In this document: positions 50,010-59,574 of the stretch, one piece after another
Layout of the letters: each line of letters opens with the position of its first letter
Numbering within the stretch: position 1 is the stretch's first letter
Assembly: GCA_902589315.1 (NCBI GenBank)
Contig: CACISK010000005.1
Span: forward strand, 42,522 to 106,521
Length of the DNA stretch: 64,000 nucleotides
DNA from: an uncultured Pelagibacteraceae bacterium
GTDB lineage: Bacteria; Pseudomonadota; Alphaproteobacteria; Pelagibacterales; Pelagibacteraceae
Reading direction: 5' to 3'
Made by a program: the position numbers and the translations under genes
The notes under the pieces: generated by a model
The model's database searches: none
What the model saw: the letters and a program-made list of their open reading frames with translations, nothing else
Told to the model about the DNA's origin: nothing

Positions 50010-52211
50010 TTAATAGAGTGGATTATTTCTAAAAAAATCTTTTAAAAATATTGGTTTTTGAGACAAAATGTATCTATAAACATTATAATTCTCCATAACC
50101 CTCTGAACATAGTTTCTGGTCTCCTTAAACTTAATAAGTTCTACCCAATCAACATAATCAATTTGTTTCTTTTGAGGATTTTTATTTATTTTTTTCCAAT
50201 ACTTCACTCTTTTTGGTCCTGCATTATATGCTGCTACAGCGAAAGGGTAGGATCCATCATAATCAAGAATTAAACCTGCAATATAAAAAGATCCTAAATT
50301 TATATTATACTCAGGACTTGTTGTTAAACGAGATTTTGAATAAGAAACTTTTGCCTGCTTAGCAACTGTCTTAGCTGTGTAAGGCATTAACTGCATTAAG
50401 CCTTGTGCTCCAACTCTACTTCTTGCAGATATATCAAACTCACTTTCTTGTCTTATAATAGATAATATTAAAGCTTGTTCTGGGATTTTTCTTGATCCAA
50501 CTTTATTCGGAGTGCTTATTACTGGATAATTATATTTGTTATGAAACCTTTTTTGATAAGATGCTATTTTAGAAACCTGAATAGCAAAATCAAATCTAGA
50601 GATGTCAGTTGCTAGTTTTGCTGCTAATACTTCACTCCCTGCTGAAACATTATCATTTGCTAGAAATCTTAAAATATGTTTCGTATATTTATCTTTTTTT
50701 ACTTCATCTAATAAATGTACTATCGCCACTAATTTATTTTTGTAAAAACTTTCAGCATAATTTTTATCAACTTGAGTACTTTCTTTAAGTTCAAAAGTTT
50801 TATTTGGATATATTTTCATATGAGATAATTGACCATAATAGGTTGTTAGATATTTTGAACCTTCTTTAAACCACTTATCTGCTTCTTCCTTATTATTTAG
50901 TGCCAAATTCGCTTTTCCAAGCCAATAAGCACCTCTTGATAAACTAATTGGATATCCAACATTATTATAAAATTTAGTAAAATGACTTTTTGCTAAAATT
51001 GGGTCTTTTAAGAAACTTAAAGCAATCCATCCACTCATCCATTCAGCTTCAGCTAATTCAGCACCCTCTGATAGACCATGTTTACTTGTAATTTTATAAG
51101 CTTGCTCATATCTTTTCTTATAAATAAGTGATCTCGCAATTATTGATCTTTCAACCCACCATTTATCTGGGCGAACCATATAGTCTTTATTATTTTTGAT
51201 ACTTAGTAAAATTTCTAAAGAACTATCAACTCTTCCTCTTTTCCTTCTCCATTTGAGTCTATCATAATTTAAACCTGCATCCTTTTTTAAACTTGAAGGC
51301 ACATTCGAGATAGCGCTATCAACACCATAAGATCTGCTCATTAACAATTGCCTTGCTGTATATAAAAGTTGATAATCTTTAGGTAGATATCTTAACATTC
51401 TTTTTAGGTCCCAATATTTATTCTCCCAAGCTAAATAATCTGCTCTTTTAATATAATCACTACTGTTCAAATATTTTTTAAATTTCTTTCTAAAAAAAAT
51501 AAGATCATTTTTACTTAAATCAGCTGTAATAAATCCTTCTTTTATTAAATTTATAGCTGTTTCTTTATTTTTTGATAACAAAGCATCGCCTAGCATCATT
51601 TTTCCAAATCCACTTAAAGGAGGGTGTTTATCGAACCACTGTATAATTTCATTTTTAGTATGATTTTTAGAATTTATTTTATGCTCTCCTAAGTAACGAA
51701 CTCTATCTATCCTTGGATAATCTTTTACTCTTTCGATAAACTGTTTATATTCTGTAAAAGTAGCCCTGTTACCAGTTGTAAGTAGATGTCTCCATTGAAT
51801 AAAATCATAAATAGATTTTGCTCTTGCTTTACTTGCAGCTTTTTTTGCATCCCTCCAATTACTTTTCTCCATAAATGAAATAGCTTGTTTTGCATATCTC
51901 AAATCTCTATCGCTATAAAATTTTTGTTTTTTTATCTTTCTTAATTTTTCTTTAACTATTAGAGGCTTATTTTTTGGAATTATTACACCATCAATTTTCT
52001 TAAATATCTCCGTGGTAGTAATTTTTATTTCCATTTGAATTTCATCTTCTTTTTCAGATGGTTTTGGTAGAGGAATGATTTCAGCTATTTTTTTTGTTGT
52101 ATTTTTTTCATTTAAATCTGGTTTTTTAATAGGAAGTATTGTTTCGTTTGAAAAAGCAGATTGAAACGATAAGAAAAAAAGGATAATTGTTGTTAATAAT
52201 TTTAAATACAT
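50010..52211 (-). CDS. slt: Soluble lytic murein transglycosylase (Slt70-like)
   Basis: The enzyme cleaves peptidoglycan to anhydromuropeptides in the periplasm. A signal peptide (YLKLLTTIILFFLSFQSAFS) opens the 733-residue protein, a long alpha-superhelical region follows, and the SLT domain occupies the last 160 residues with catalytic Glu589 in RQESEFD, then GAQGLMQLMPYTA and AVAAYNAGP. Divergent from dapA, 35 bases apart. Confidence 0.93.
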   Translation of the reverse strand: MYLKLLTTIILFFLSFQSAFSNETILPIKKPDLNEKNTTKKIAEIIPLPKPSEKEDEIQMEIKITTTEIFKKIDGVIIPKNKPLIVKEKLRKIKKQKFYSDRDLRYAKQAISFMEKSNWRDAKKAASKARAKSIYDFIQWRHLLTTGNRATFTEYKQFIERVKDYPRIDRVRYLGEHKINSKNHTKNEIIQWFDKHPPLSGFGKMMLGDALLSKNKETAINLIKEGFITADLSKNDLIFFRKKFKKYLNSSDYIKRADYLAWENKYWDLKRMLRYLPKDYQLLYTARQLLMSRSYGVDSAISNVPSSLKKDAGLNYDRLKWRRKRGRVDSSLEILLSIKNNKDYMVRPDKWWVERSIIARSLIYKKRYEQAYKITSKHGLSEGAELAEAEWMSGWIALSFLKDPILAKSHFTKFYNNVGYPISLSRGAYWLGKANLALNNKEEADKWFKEGSKYLTTYYGQLSHMKIYPNKTFELKESTQVDKNYAESFYKNKLVAIVHLLDEVKKDKYTKHILRFLANDNVSAGSEVLAAKLATDISRFDFAIQVSKIASYQKRFHNKYNYPVISTPNKVGSRKIPEQALILSIIRQESEFDISARSRVGAQGLMQLMPYTAKTVAKQAKVSYSKSRLTTSPEYNINLGSFYIAGLILDYDGSYPFAVAAYNAGPKRVKYWKKINKNPQKKQIDYVDWVELIKFKETRNYVQRVMENYNVYRYILSQKPIFLKDFFRNNPLY

Positions 52212-52246
52212 TTTATTAAATCAAACAACTTATGTTATAAATAATT

Positions 52247-53134
52247 ATGTTTAAAGGATCAAATGTAGCATTAATTACACCGTTTAAAGACAACAAGCTT
52301 GACGAAGAAAGTTACATAAAAATAATAAATCATCATCTGGAAAATGGAACAAATGGGTTAGTTCCAGTTGGAACAACAGGTGAGTCACCAACATTATCAC
52401 ATGATGAGCATGAGAGAACAATTGAATTGTGTATAAAAGAAGCTACCGGTAAACTTCCCATAATAGCTGGCACAGGATCTAATTCTACAGAAGAAGCCGT
52501 ATCATTAACTAAACACGCTGAAAAAGCTGGTGCGGATGGTGCTTTAGTTGTTACACCATATTATAATAAACCCACTCAAGAAGGATTATATCAACATTAT
52601 AAATCAATCAATGATAACTGTGGAATTCCAATTATAATTTATAACATTCCAAGTCGTTCAGTAATCGATATGAGCGTTGAAACAATGGCTAGATTATATG
52701 AATTAAAAAATATAGTTGGAGTTAAAGATGCAACTGGTGATCTAAATCGTGTTGATCAACAAAAAGAAAAAATGGGTAATGATTTCATTCAACTTACTGG
52801 AAACGATGATAATGCTTTTGAATTTAATAAACGAGGAGGCGTTGGAACAATTAGTGTTACAGCAAACGTAGCTCCCAAGTTATGTTCTGAATTTCAAAAA
52901 TTATCAAAATCTTCAAATGAGGATGATTTAATAAAGGCTCAACAACTTGATGATATGTTGCAACCGTTGCATAAAAATTTATTTATAGAAAGCAATCCTT
53001 CACCAGTTAAGTATGCTGCTAAATTACTTGGTCTATGCGATGATACTGTAAGATTACCTTTGGTAAAAATAACTGAAAATACAAAAAAGGAAGTCGAGAA
53101 AGCATTGAAAGTAGCAAAACTTATTGATGAGTGA
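52247..53134 (+). CDS. dapA: 4-Hydroxy-tetrahydrodipicolinate synthase
   Basis: DapA condenses pyruvate and aspartate semialdehyde on the way to diaminopimelate and lysine. The 295-residue enzyme has [14 protein letters not shown] (42-55), Tyr132 and Arg137 in IYNIPSR, and the Schiff-base Lys160 in VGVKDATGD. Its stop overlaps smpB by eight bases. Product use in the cell wall fits with its divergent neighbour, the transglycosylase. Confidence 0.97.
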   Translation: MFKGSNVALITPFKDNKLDEESYIKIINHHLENGTNGLVPVGTTGESPTLSHDEHERTIELCIKEATGKLPIIAGTGSNSTEEAVSLTKHAEKAGADGALVVTPYYNKPTQEGLYQHYKSINDNCGIPIIIYNIPSRSVIDMSVETMARLYELKNIVGVKDATGDLNRVDQQKEKMGNDFIQLTGNDDNAFEFNKRGGVGTISVTANVAPKLCSEFQKLSKSSNEDDLIKAQQLDDMLQPLHKNLFIESNPSPVKYAAKLLGLCDDTVRLPLVKITENTKKEVEKALKVAKLIDE

Positions 53135-53597
53135 TAAATCTACATCTGGCATCAAGATCATTACAATAAATCGAAAAGCATCTTTTAATTTTTTCTTTAA
53201 GGAAATCTTAGAAGCAGGAATTGTACTAAAAGGTTCTGAAATAAAATCTGTAAGAGATGGAAAAATAAATATTGCAGAGTCATACGCAGTAGAAAAAGAA
53301 GGAGAAATTTTTTTAATTAATTCACATATACCCATATATAAACAAGCCAGTTATTCAAACCACAATCCTTACTCAGAAAGAAAATTGTTATTTAACAAAA
53401 GGGAAATTAACAAACTAATTGGTAAAATGAACGAGGATGGTTTAACTCTTGTTCCAACTAAAATGTATTTTAAAAAAGGTAAAGCTAAAGTTGAAATAGC
53501 AGTTGCAAAGGGCAAAAAACAATACGATAAGCGACAAACCAAAAAAACTAAAGATTGGAACCGTGAAAAAGCTAGATATTTCAGACGCTCAAGTTAA
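53127..53597 (+). CDS. smpB: SsrA-binding protein SmpB
   Basis: SmpB delivers tmRNA to stalled ribosomes. The 156-residue product has [24 protein letters not shown] and the C-terminal [23 protein letters not shown], typical of the family. I start at the ATG at 53127; the track begins one codon earlier at TTG. The tmRNA gene is not in the window. folK begins inside its last codons. Confidence 0.97.
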   Translation: MSDKSTSGIKIITINRKASFNFFFKEILEAGIVLKGSEIKSVRDGKINIAESYAVEKEGEIFLINSHIPIYKQASYSNHNPYSERKLLFNKREINKLIGKMNEDGLTLVPTKMYFKKGKAKVEIAVAKGKKQYDKRQTKKTKDWNREKARYFRRSS

Positions 53598-54090
53598 AAA
53601 TGTATATCTATCAATAGGTTCTAATTTAGGAAATAGAATACATTTTTTAGAAAAATCTAAATATTTATTGGAAACTTATGATATTAAAATTATCAAAACA
53701 TCTAGTTATTATGAGACTGATTCATGGCCAGATCCTAGTTTTCCAAAATTTATTAATGCTGTATTACTGATAAAAACAAAATTAAATCAATTTGAGCTGT
53801 TTAAAATAATTAAGTCTATAGAAAAAAAATTAGGCAGAAAAATAGCTCCTAAAAATCATCCAAGAAATTGTGATATTGATATATTAGATTTTAATGGAAA
53901 GATTACTAAATCAAATAAAAAATTTATCAATTTAGAGATCCCGCATCCAAGAATGCATAATAGAAACTTTGTACTTATGCCACTGTTTGAAATATGCAAA
54001 AATTGGTCTCACCCAAAATTAAAAAAAAATATAGTAAAACTCTTATCTTCTTTAAAAAAAAATAATTTAAGAAGTATTAAAGTTATCTAA
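53563..54090 (+). CDS. folK: HPPK, 6-hydroxymethyl-dihydropterin pyrophosphokinase
   Basis: FolK activates the pterin for folate synthesis. The 175-residue product has [19 protein letters not shown], the [12 protein letters not shown] metal-binding motif and [15 protein letters not shown], all diagnostic. No ATG precedes the conserved region in frame; the best start is GTG at 53563, overlapping smpB by 35 bases, with TTG at 53503 as an alternative. rpoZ would usually lie after it but is absent from the 20-base gap to rel. Confidence 0.9.
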   Translation: MKKLDISDAQVKNVYLSIGSNLGNRIHFLEKSKYLLETYDIKIIKTSSYYETDSWPDPSFPKFINAVLLIKTKLNQFELFKIIKSIEKKLGRKIAPKNHPRNCDIDILDFNGKITKSNKKFINLEIPHPRMHNRNFVLMPLFEICKNWSHPKLKKNIVKLLSSLKKNNLRSIKVI

Positions 54091-54110
54091 ATAAGTGATA
54101 TAATAAACTG

Positions 54111-55853
54111 ATGCTAAATTCTGACGAATTAATAAATAAGGTTAAATCATACAATAAGTTTCTTAACCCAGAAACTCTAAGCAAAGCATATGATTTTGCA
54201 GTGAAAGTTCATAAAGATCAAAAACGACAATCAGGAGATCCCTACGTCATTCATCCTGTTGCTGTTGCAAATATTTTAACTGAACTTAAGTTGGATAGTG
54301 CAACGATAGCAACTGGTTTACTTCACGATACCATAGAAGATACTTACGCAACTTATAAAACTATAGAAGAACAATTTGGGAAAGAAGTTGCTGATTTAGT
54401 TGATGGAGTTACAAAAATTTCAGTTTTTGAAAACCAAGCTATTTCTAATTCAAAAGCTGAAAATTTTAGAAAACTCATCCTGGCAACTTCTAAAGATATT
54501 AGAGTACTTCTTGTGAAACTTGCAGATCGTTTGCATAATATGCGAACTTTGAAGGCTATTGATAAAGAGGAAAAAAGAAAAAGAATTGCTAAAGAAACTA
54601 TGGAAATTTATGCTCCTCTAGCTGATAGAATGGGAATGAATAGAATAAGAGATGAACTTGAAGATCTTTCTTTCGATATTTTAAATCCTGAAGCAAGAAA
54701 AATGATCAAAGATAGATTAGACACAATAAAAGATAATAATTTGATTAATTATAATTCAGTTCTTAATGAATTTGAAAATCTATTAAATGAAAATAATATT
54801 GATTTTAAAATTTATTCTAGAGAAAAAACACCTTTTTCTATTTGGAGAAAAATACAAAAAAAAAGAACCTCACTAGAGCAAATTACAGACATAATTGGTT
54901 TTAGAATAATTTTAGATAATGTTGAAAATTGTTACAAAACCTTAGGTGTGATACATAATAAATGGAATTGTATACCCGGTAGATTTAAAGATTACATTTC
55001 ATCACCGAAAATAAATAATTATAAATCTCTTCATACAGCAGTGATTGGTCCAAATAAAAGACCGATTGAAATACAACTAAGAACGCAACAAATGCATGAA
55101 TTTGCGCAAAGAGGTATAGCTTCTCATTGGAAATATAAATCGTCAGAAAAGTTTAACTCTTTAACTTGGAAGGAATATGATTGGCTAGCAGATCTGGTAG
55201 AAATTATAGATAAAAATGAAAATCCAGAACATTATTTTGAGTATACAAAACTCCAAATGTTTCAAGAAAATGTTTTTTGTTTTACACCAAAAGGGTCAGT
55301 CATAAAATTACCCAAAGAAGCAAGTCCGATTGATTTTGCTTATGCTGTACACACCAAAGTAGGTGATACTGCGATTGGATGTGAAATAAATGGAAAGGAA
55401 AGTCCCTTACAATCAATATTGAGAAATGGAGATGTAGTTAAAATATTAACATCAAAAAAAGACTCACCTTCTTTGCATTGGATAACAAGTGCTAAAACTG
55501 GTAAAGCAAGAGCTGCAATAAGAAGATACTGGCAATACAAAGAAGACAGCAAGCCTACAGAAAAAAAATATAACACTACACTTTGGATGTCTTTACCTGA
55601 TAGACCTGGAATACTAGGTGATGTCACAACAATGATTGGAACCAATAATGTAAATATTTCAAGTGTTGAAATGGTAGAAAAGACTAAGAGAACCATTAAT
55701 TTTAGGTTCAACCTAATTATTCAAGATTTGAAAAACTTTACAAAACTTATTAGTGAGCTAAAACAGAAAGAATATAACTTCAAAATAATTAGACATAAAA
55801 ACAAAAAATATGCTTTCTTTAAAAGATTCTTTAGCGGTTTTAAAAAAAACTAA
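54111..55853 (+). CDS. rel: (p)ppGpp synthetase/hydrolase, short Rel without helical and zinc-finger region
   Basis: This controls the stringent-response alarmones. The HD hydrolase domain looks active (His48, HD at 72-73 in LHDTIEDT, KLADRLHNMRT), as does the synthetase domain (SREKTPFSIWRKI, GRFKDYISSPK, EIQLRT at 320-325). TGS (about 387-450) and a C-terminal ACT domain (about 489-570) are present. Only about 38 residues separate TGS and ACT where full Rel proteins have some 180, so most of the helical domain and the zinc-finger (RIS) domain that contact the ribosome are missing. Total length 580 against about 700-750. A TATAAT at 54099 sits just before the start. Confidence 0.93.
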   Translation: MLNSDELINKVKSYNKFLNPETLSKAYDFAVKVHKDQKRQSGDPYVIHPVAVANILTELKLDSATIATGLLHDTIEDTYATYKTIEEQFGKEVADLVDGVTKISVFENQAISNSKAENFRKLILATSKDIRVLLVKLADRLHNMRTLKAIDKEEKRKRIAKETMEIYAPLADRMGMNRIRDELEDLSFDILNPEARKMIKDRLDTIKDNNLINYNSVLNEFENLLNENNIDFKIYSREKTPFSIWRKIQKKRTSLEQITDIIGFRIILDNVENCYKTLGVIHNKWNCIPGRFKDYISSPKINNYKSLHTAVIGPNKRPIEIQLRTQQMHEFAQRGIASHWKYKSSEKFNSLTWKEYDWLADLVEIIDKNENPEHYFEYTKLQMFQENVFCFTPKGSVIKLPKEASPIDFAYAVHTKVGDTAIGCEINGKESPLQSILRNGDVVKILTSKKDSPSLHWITSAKTGKARAAIRRYWQYKEDSKPTEKKYNTTLWMSLPDRPGILGDVTTMIGTNNVNISSVEMVEKTKRTINFRFNLIIQDLKNFTKLISELKQKEYNFKIIRHKNKKYAFFKRFFSGFKKN

Positions 55854-56400
55854 GGCACTTTTAGAAGGACATTTTGTTTTATCTTCAGGTTTACATTCAC
55901 CTCAATACGTTCAATGTGCCAAATTATTAAGTTATCCAAAAAAATCAGAAAAATTTTGCAAATCCTTAAGCACTAAAATAAAAAAAAAATTCAAAAAAAT
56001 TGATATAATTTTGTCACCAGCTATGGGTGGTATTGTAATAGGTTATATCGTTGGAAGTTTATTGAATAAGGAGACAATATTTTGTGAAAGAGTTAATGGG
56101 AAATTTACTTTAAGAAGAGGTTTTTCAATTAAAAAAAATTCTAAAGTTTTGATAGTAGAAGACGTGATTACTACAGGTAAGTCAAGTTTAGAATGTGCTC
56201 GACTTGTAAAAAAATATAAATCAAAAGTAGTTGGATATGCGTGTTTGATTAATAGATCTAGTAAACCAAGTTTAAAAATTAAAGATAAAAATATTGTTTC
56301 CCAAATCAAATTAGAAATACCAACTTATAAAAAAAATGATTTACCAATTGAGTTGAAAAAAATTCCAATTACAAAACCAGGAAGTAGATATTTAAAATGA
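55810..56400 (+). CDS. pyrE: Orotate phosphoribosyltransferase
   Basis: PyrE joins orotate to PRPP to give orotidylate. The 196-residue product has LEGHFVLSSGLHSPQYVQC, FCERVNGKFTLRRGF and the PRPP-binding VLIVEDVITTGKSS. It starts inside the end of rel (44-base overlap) and overlaps pdxJ by four bases. With pyrB and the pyrC homologue it is the second pyrimidine locus in the window. Confidence 0.95.
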   Translation: MLSLKDSLAVLKKTKALLEGHFVLSSGLHSPQYVQCAKLLSYPKKSEKFCKSLSTKIKKKFKKIDIILSPAMGGIVIGYIVGSLLNKETIFCERVNGKFTLRRGFSIKKNSKVLIVEDVITTGKSSLECARLVKKYKSKVVGYACLINRSSKPSLKIKDKNIVSQIKLEIPTYKKNDLPIELKKIPITKPGSRYLK

Positions 56401-57116
56401 AATCTAGACTAGGTGTTAACGTAGATCATATTGCAACATTAAGAAACGCCAGAGGAGAAGGACATCCTGATCCTATTTCATATGCAAAACAAGTTATGAA
56501 TTTTGGTGCTAATTCTATTACTATTCATTTAAGAGAAGATCGTAGACACATTAGAGATGAAGACGTAGCTATATTTTCAAAAATTAAAAGAGTACCAATA
56601 AATTTAGAAATGGCTGCTAATAATGAAATGCTTAAAATTGCGTTAAAATATAAACCTAATTTTGTTTGTATAGTTCCTGAAAAAAGAAATGAAATAACCA
56701 CTGAAGGAGGTTTAAATATCACCAAAAACAAAAAAATAATTAAAAAAGTAATTAGTAAATTAAATTCGAAAAAAATTAGAACAAGTCTTTTCATCAATCC
56801 AAATATTAAAGATGTTTTTGCATCAAAAGAATTAAATGCAAAATGTGTGGAACTTCATACAGGAAAATTTGCTTTAAAAGTTAAAAATAACAAAAATTAT
56901 CTAGTTGAGTTCAAAAAAATAAAAAATTGTGCCACGTTAGCAAAAAAACTAGGAATGGAAGTTCATGCAGGTCATGGCCTAGATTATAAATCAACTAAAA
57001 TTTTAAGAAAGATTAAATCTATAGAGGAATTTAATATTGGACATTTTATAATTGGAGAGGCCATCATGTTTGGTATGAAAAAAGTAATCACTAATTTTAG
57101 AAAAATATTAAACTAA
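56397..57116 (+). CDS. pdxJ: Pyridoxine 5'-phosphate synthase
   Basis: PdxJ makes pyridoxine phosphate from deoxyxylulose phosphate and an aminoketone phosphate, the DXP-dependent vitamin B6 route. The 239-residue TIM barrel shows LGVNVDHIATLRNARGEGHPDP, HLREDRRHI, LEMAANNEM and HAGHGLDY. Whether the rest of the pathway exists cannot be seen here; pdxJ next to acpS is a common proteobacterial pairing. Confidence 0.95.
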   Translation: MKSRLGVNVDHIATLRNARGEGHPDPISYAKQVMNFGANSITIHLREDRRHIRDEDVAIFSKIKRVPINLEMAANNEMLKIALKYKPNFVCIVPEKRNEITTEGGLNITKNKKIIKKVISKLNSKKIRTSLFINPNIKDVFASKELNAKCVELHTGKFALKVKNNKNYLVEFKKIKNCATLAKKLGMEVHAGHGLDYKSTKILRKIKSIEEFNIGHFIIGEAIMFGMKKVITNFRKILN

Positions 57117-57502
57117 TGATAATTGGTAATGGTGTTGATATTATTGATAATAAAAGAATAGAAAAATCCCTAAAAATTAAAGGTTTTAAAAAAAGACTCT
57201 TTACATTGAATGAAATTAAACAATCAAAAAAATACAGAAACAAAACGAATTACTTTGCAAAAAGATTTGCTGCTAAAGAAGCTTTCGTTAAATCAATAGG
57301 CACAGGGTTTAGAGATAATATTAATTTTAATGATATTGAAATATACAATAATAAGAAAGGATCACCTAAAATTAAAATTTCACAGAAAATAAAAGATATA
57401 TTAAAAAAAAAATTTAAATTAAAGAATTACGATATACATCTCTCACTTTCGGATGAAAAAAACCACTCAATTGCATTTGTTATTTTGAATAGAAAAAAAT
57501 GA
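57116..57502 (+). CDS. acpS: Holo-[acyl-carrier-protein] synthase
   Basis: AcpS transfers phosphopantetheine from CoA to acyl carrier protein. The 128-residue product has IGNGVDIIDNKRIEKSL with the metal-binding aspartate and FAKRFAAKEAFVKSIGTGF with the catalytic glutamate. It overlaps pdxJ by one base and lepB by four. Confidence 0.95.
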   Translation: MIIGNGVDIIDNKRIEKSLKIKGFKKRLFTLNEIKQSKKYRNKTNYFAKRFAAKEAFVKSIGTGFRDNINFNDIEIYNNKKGSPKIKISQKIKDILKKKFKLKNYDIHLSLSDEKNHSIAFVILNRKK

Positions 57503-58227
57503 AAAATTTTATAATTGATAATACTAAAACATTATTTTATGCATTAATAATTGCAGTATTTATAAGATCAATATTAATCCAGCCATTTTATATACCATCA
57601 TCATCAATGGAAACTAACTTGCTTGTGGGTGACAGATTATTTGTTACAAAATTCTCTTACGGATATAGTAAACATTCATTTCCTTTTAGTCCTCCTATTT
57701 TTAAAGGACGTATATTAAATAAAAACCCTAAAAGAGGAGATGTTATAGTTTTTAAAACACCGGCTGATAATCGTACAGATTATATTAAAAGATTGATTGG
57801 TTTACCAGGTGATACAATACAATTTATTGATGGTGATTTATATATAAATTCTAATCAAGTTTTAAAAACAATTAAAAGCAAAAATGATAAGTTATATTGT
57901 GGATCATCTCAAATTGATGTCAATATATTTGAAGAAAAACTTCCAAATGGAAAAAGTTATTTAGCAGCATATAGAACCGATATAACTTTTTCTAATTCAG
58001 ATAAATACATTGTTCCTGAAAATCATTTTTTTTTCTTAGGTGACAATAGGGATTGTTCTAAAGACAGCAGATTTCTATCTGAAGTTGGTTATGTTAATCA
58101 AAATAATTTAGTTGGAAAAGCACAAATTTTATTTTTTTCATCTAATCCAAGGAAAGGAAGTATCTTTAATATTTTCAAATGGAATGAAATAGTTCGATTT
58201 GAAAGATTTTTTAATAAAATAATTTAA
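57499..58227 (+). CDS. lepB: Signal peptidase I
   Basis: LepB cleaves signal peptides at the periplasmic face. One N-terminal membrane helix (TLFYALIIAVFIRSILI) is followed by the catalytic Ser36 in IPSSSMETNLLVGD and the general base Lys97 in DYIKRLIGLPGD; FFLGDNRDCSKDSR completes the set. Length 242 is normal. Exported proteins such as the transglycosylase and the lyase-like protein here are its likely substrates. Confidence 0.96.
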   Translation: MKNFIIDNTKTLFYALIIAVFIRSILIQPFYIPSSSMETNLLVGDRLFVTKFSYGYSKHSFPFSPPIFKGRILNKNPKRGDVIVFKTPADNRTDYIKRLIGLPGDTIQFIDGDLYINSNQVLKTIKSKNDKLYCGSSQIDVNIFEEKLPNGKSYLAAYRTDITFSNSDKYIVPENHFFFLGDNRDCSKDSRFLSEVGYVNQNNLVGKAQILFFSSNPRKGSIFNIFKWNEIVRFERFFNKII

Positions 58228-58231
58228 ATAA

Positions 58232-58894
58232 ATGAAGTTAAACAAACTACAAAAGAAAATAGGTATTAGCTTTAAAGATGATAAACTATTGATACAAGCC
58301 TTAACACACAAAAGTTTTGATACAAAAAATAATTATGAAAAACTAGAATTTTTAGGTGATAGAGTTTTAGGATTTGTTATATCAAAAAAACTTCTAGAGT
58401 TATATCCAAATGAAAAAGTTGGTATAATTGATAAAAAACTTGCAAATTTGGTTAATAAAAATAAGTGTTTTGAAATTGGCAATGAATTAGAGTTGGATAA
58501 CTATATTTTAACAGGAAACACAGAAAAGAAAAAAAAAATCAATATAGAAAAAAAAATTATATCTGATTGTTGTGAGTCTTTGATAGGAGCTATTTATATA
58601 GATAAAGGTTTTGAGGCTTCATCTAAATTTATACTAAATTATTGGAAAAATTATTTAAATTTATCAGATATTACTGTAATCGACTCCAAAACAAGATTAC
58701 AAGAATATTCATTAAAGAAATTTAAAACATTGCCAATATATAAACTTATTTCTAATACAGGACCAAGACACAAACCAAACTTTAAAATTAGTGTAAAAAT
58801 TAAGGATAGCAAAACAGTTATTGCTGATGGTAGTTCAAAAAAAAATGCAGAACAGGCTGCAGCTATGAAACTTTTAGAAACTATTAAAATATAA
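58232..58894 (+). CDS. rnc: Ribonuclease III
   Basis: RNase III cuts double-stranded RNA in rRNA and mRNA maturation. The catalytic domain has YEKLEFLGDRVLGF (the usual Ser after GD is Arg) and DCCESLIGAIYIDKG with the second acidic pair; the C-terminal dsRNA-binding domain ends with KKNAEQAAAMKLLETI. Length 220. era normally follows, but recO begins one base before the stop ends. Confidence 0.96.
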   Translation: MKLNKLQKKIGISFKDDKLLIQALTHKSFDTKNNYEKLEFLGDRVLGFVISKKLLELYPNEKVGIIDKKLANLVNKNKCFEIGNELELDNYILTGNTEKKKKINIEKKIISDCCESLIGAIYIDKGFEASSKFILNYWKNYLNLSDITVIDSKTRLQEYSLKKFKTLPIYKLISNTGPRHKPNFKISVKIKDSKTVIADGSSKKNAEQAAAMKLLETIKI

Positions 58895-59574
58895 TGAATT
58901 GGCAAGATAAAGGTTACTTACTCTCAAAAAATAAATATAATGAAAATTCTGTAATATCTGAATTTTATACTGAAGATCACGGAAAAATTTCAGGAATTAT
59001 TTTTGGAGGAACTTCAAAAAAAATAAAAAACTACTTATTTGAGGGTAATAAATTGTATATAAATTATAATTCAAAATCTCAATCAAAAATTGGTTCTTTA
59101 AAAGTTGAAATTGATGAATTTAAAACTCCTTACTTTTTAGAAGATAAGCAAAAACTTCTTTGTATAATTTATGCAATGAATTTGATTAAAATTTTAACAG
59201 TAGAGAACGAAAAAAATAAAGAGATTTATTACCTAATTGATAATTATTTTGAGATATTAAAAGATGAAGAGTGGCTTTCAAAGTTTGTAAATTGGGAGTT
59301 AAACTTTTATAAATTAATTGGATATGACATAGACTTTAATGATTATGTAGAAAAAGTTTCTGAAGGTAATAAAATTAATTATAAATTAAAAAATTCTGGC
59401 AAAATCATTCCAAATTTTTTAGTAAATAAAAATGAAGAAGATATAAGCTTTGAAGATACTTTTGATGCTTTAAAAATTGTAGGAGATTTTTTAGATAAGA
59501 CAATAGTTAAACCGAACAATCTAAATTTTCCCAAAACAAGATTTAATTTTCAAAATTCTTTAAAACTAATCTAG
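58894..59574 (+). CDS. recO: DNA repair protein RecO
   Basis: RecO loads RecA onto gaps with RecF and RecR. The 226-residue product has the N-terminal OB-fold segment (DKGYLLSKNKYNENSVISEFYTEDHGKISGI) and helical C-terminal part; it lacks the C4 zinc cluster of some homologues (one cysteine only). Conservation is low, so position after rnc supports the call. Its end overlaps convergent hemB by nine bases. Confidence 0.88.
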   Translation: MNWQDKGYLLSKNKYNENSVISEFYTEDHGKISGIIFGGTSKKIKNYLFEGNKLYINYNSKSQSKIGSLKVEIDEFKTPYFLEDKQKLLCIIYAMNLIKILTVENEKNKEIYYLIDNYFEILKDEEWLSKFVNWELNFYKLIGYDIDFNDYVEKVSEGNKINYKLKNSGKIIPNFLVNKNEEDISFEDTFDALKIVGDFLDKTIVKPNNLNFPKTRFNFQNSLKLI

